From Xylanibacillus composti (GTDB lineage Bacteria > Bacillota > Bacilli > Paenibacillales > K13), in contig NZ_BOVK01000049.1 in assembly GCF_018403685.1 (NCBI RefSeq), forward strand, positions 1 to 64,000: a stretch of 64,000 nucleotides of DNA, read 5' to 3'. Shown in pieces: positions 63,607-64,000 of this stretch (position 1 is its first letter; every line of letters begins with the position of its first letter). The position numbers and the translations under genes were made by a program. The notes below the pieces were generated by a model. That model worked only from the letters and a program-made list of their open reading frames with translations, was not told the origin of the DNA and ran no database searches.

Positions 63607-64000
63607 ATGAATCAGATTTATCAAGAAGGCAAGGAATTTGCAAAGTCTTACATACTGCCCTACACGGAGAGAACAGACAAGGAGTCGAAATTTCCTGAAG
63701 AAACGTTCGAGAAGCTAGGCGAACAGGGATTTCTGAAACTGCTTATACCTGAGGAATACGGCGGATTTGGCAAAGGACTGGAAGAGCATGCCCAGGCTTG
63801 TCTGGCATTCGCGGAGACTTGCGCCACTACAGCGCTTTGCTACATGATGCACAATGTTGCAGTGATGTGTATCGTCACGCATGGAAGCAGCGAGCTGAAG
63901 GCGAAGATTTTCGCAGACATTATTGAAAACGGCAAGTTCATGGCGTTAGCTTACAGCGAATTTGGATCGGGCACCCACTTTTATGTGACGGAAATGAGTG
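63607..64000 (+). CDS. acyl-CoA dehydrogenase, N-terminal part (partial)
   Basis: The frame opens at ATG 63607 after GGAAGAG and runs to the end of the window (131 residues visible). FEKLGEQGFLKLLIPEEYGG and FAETCATTALCYMMH are typical of the N-terminal helical domain of acyl-CoA dehydrogenases. These FAD enzymes oxidise acyl-CoA to enoyl-CoA or act on related substrates. The catalytic Glu lies beyond the window. The bases 63376-63606 hold its promoter region only. Confidence 0.88.
   Translation, partial: MNQIYQEGKEFAKSYILPYTERTDKESKFPEETFEKLGEQGFLKLLIPEEYGGFGKGLEEHAQACLAFAETCATTALCYMMHNVAVMCIVTHGSSELKAKIFADIIENGKFMALAYSEFGSGTHFYVTEMS

Noticed and set aside
1-64000. CRISPR arrays, rRNA genes, complete prophage, riboswitches
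   Set aside because: No regularly spaced repeats, no rRNA-like stretch, no phage structural genes and no riboswitch pattern were seen on reading the window.

Overview
The window reads as a chromosome segment from a Paenibacillus-like member of the Bacillales. The main reason is the core order rpsR, yybS (DUF2232), gdpP, rplI, dnaB, purA, M23 peptidase, walR, walK, walH, walI, yycJ (walJ), htrA, CxxH/CxxC protein, rlmH, with strong GGAGG-type ribosome binding sites and Gram-positive promoter and terminator forms. No species can be named from this alone.

Layout. (1) 1-20.5 kb is accessory DNA. It holds a gene end, an IS5-superfamily element with a frameshifted transposase, and a vanY-vanZ-vanR-vanS-like cell-wall cluster with no vanHAX and with vanZ broken in a T run. 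It continues with transposase debris and a Bce-type peptide-antibiotic sensing/transport module (divergent response regulator and intramembrane-sensing kinase, ATPase, permease). That permease is fused to an extracytoplasmic alpha/beta hydrolase. More IS debris and a second VanZ-like protein follow, then a small cluster made of an XRE regulator, four unknown ORFs and a large SF2 helicase. (2) 20.5-39.4 kb is the conserved replication, c-di-AMP and cell-wall control block. rpsR, normally downstream of rpsF-ssb, is preceded by foreign DNA and only an ssb-like LPF-stop end. (3) 39.4-58.5 kb is a mosaic island starting exactly at the 3' end of rlmH. Imperfect copies of the rlmH 3' end recur at about 41.04, 43.84 and 58.5 kb, and weakly at 56.76 kb, like the attachment sites of staphylococcal SCC elements. 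The segments between copies carry mazEF; an AraC regulator with an amidase; a long stretch of sigma factors, VOC proteins, a DinB protein, an AT-rich SF1 helicase and a sigma factor fused to a C39/BtrH-like domain; and a TetR plus ketopantoate-reductase-like pair. No serine recombinase is in view. (4) 58.6-63.3 kb is a five-gene run: His-rich secreted protein, ABC ATPase, permease, histidine kinase, response regulator. The window ends in an acyl-CoA dehydrogenase.

How the genes work together. WalRK with WalH/WalI and the LysM/G5/M23 peptidase handle wall homeostasis. GdpP degrades c-di-AMP. Three additional envelope-sensing two-component systems (VanRS-like, BceRS-like, and the one at 61-63 kb) sit near wall or transport genes. 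The strongest candidates for something undescribed are the Bce permease-hydrolase fusion with a matching Bce operator, the serial rlmH attachment-site-like repeats, and the sigma factor fusion.
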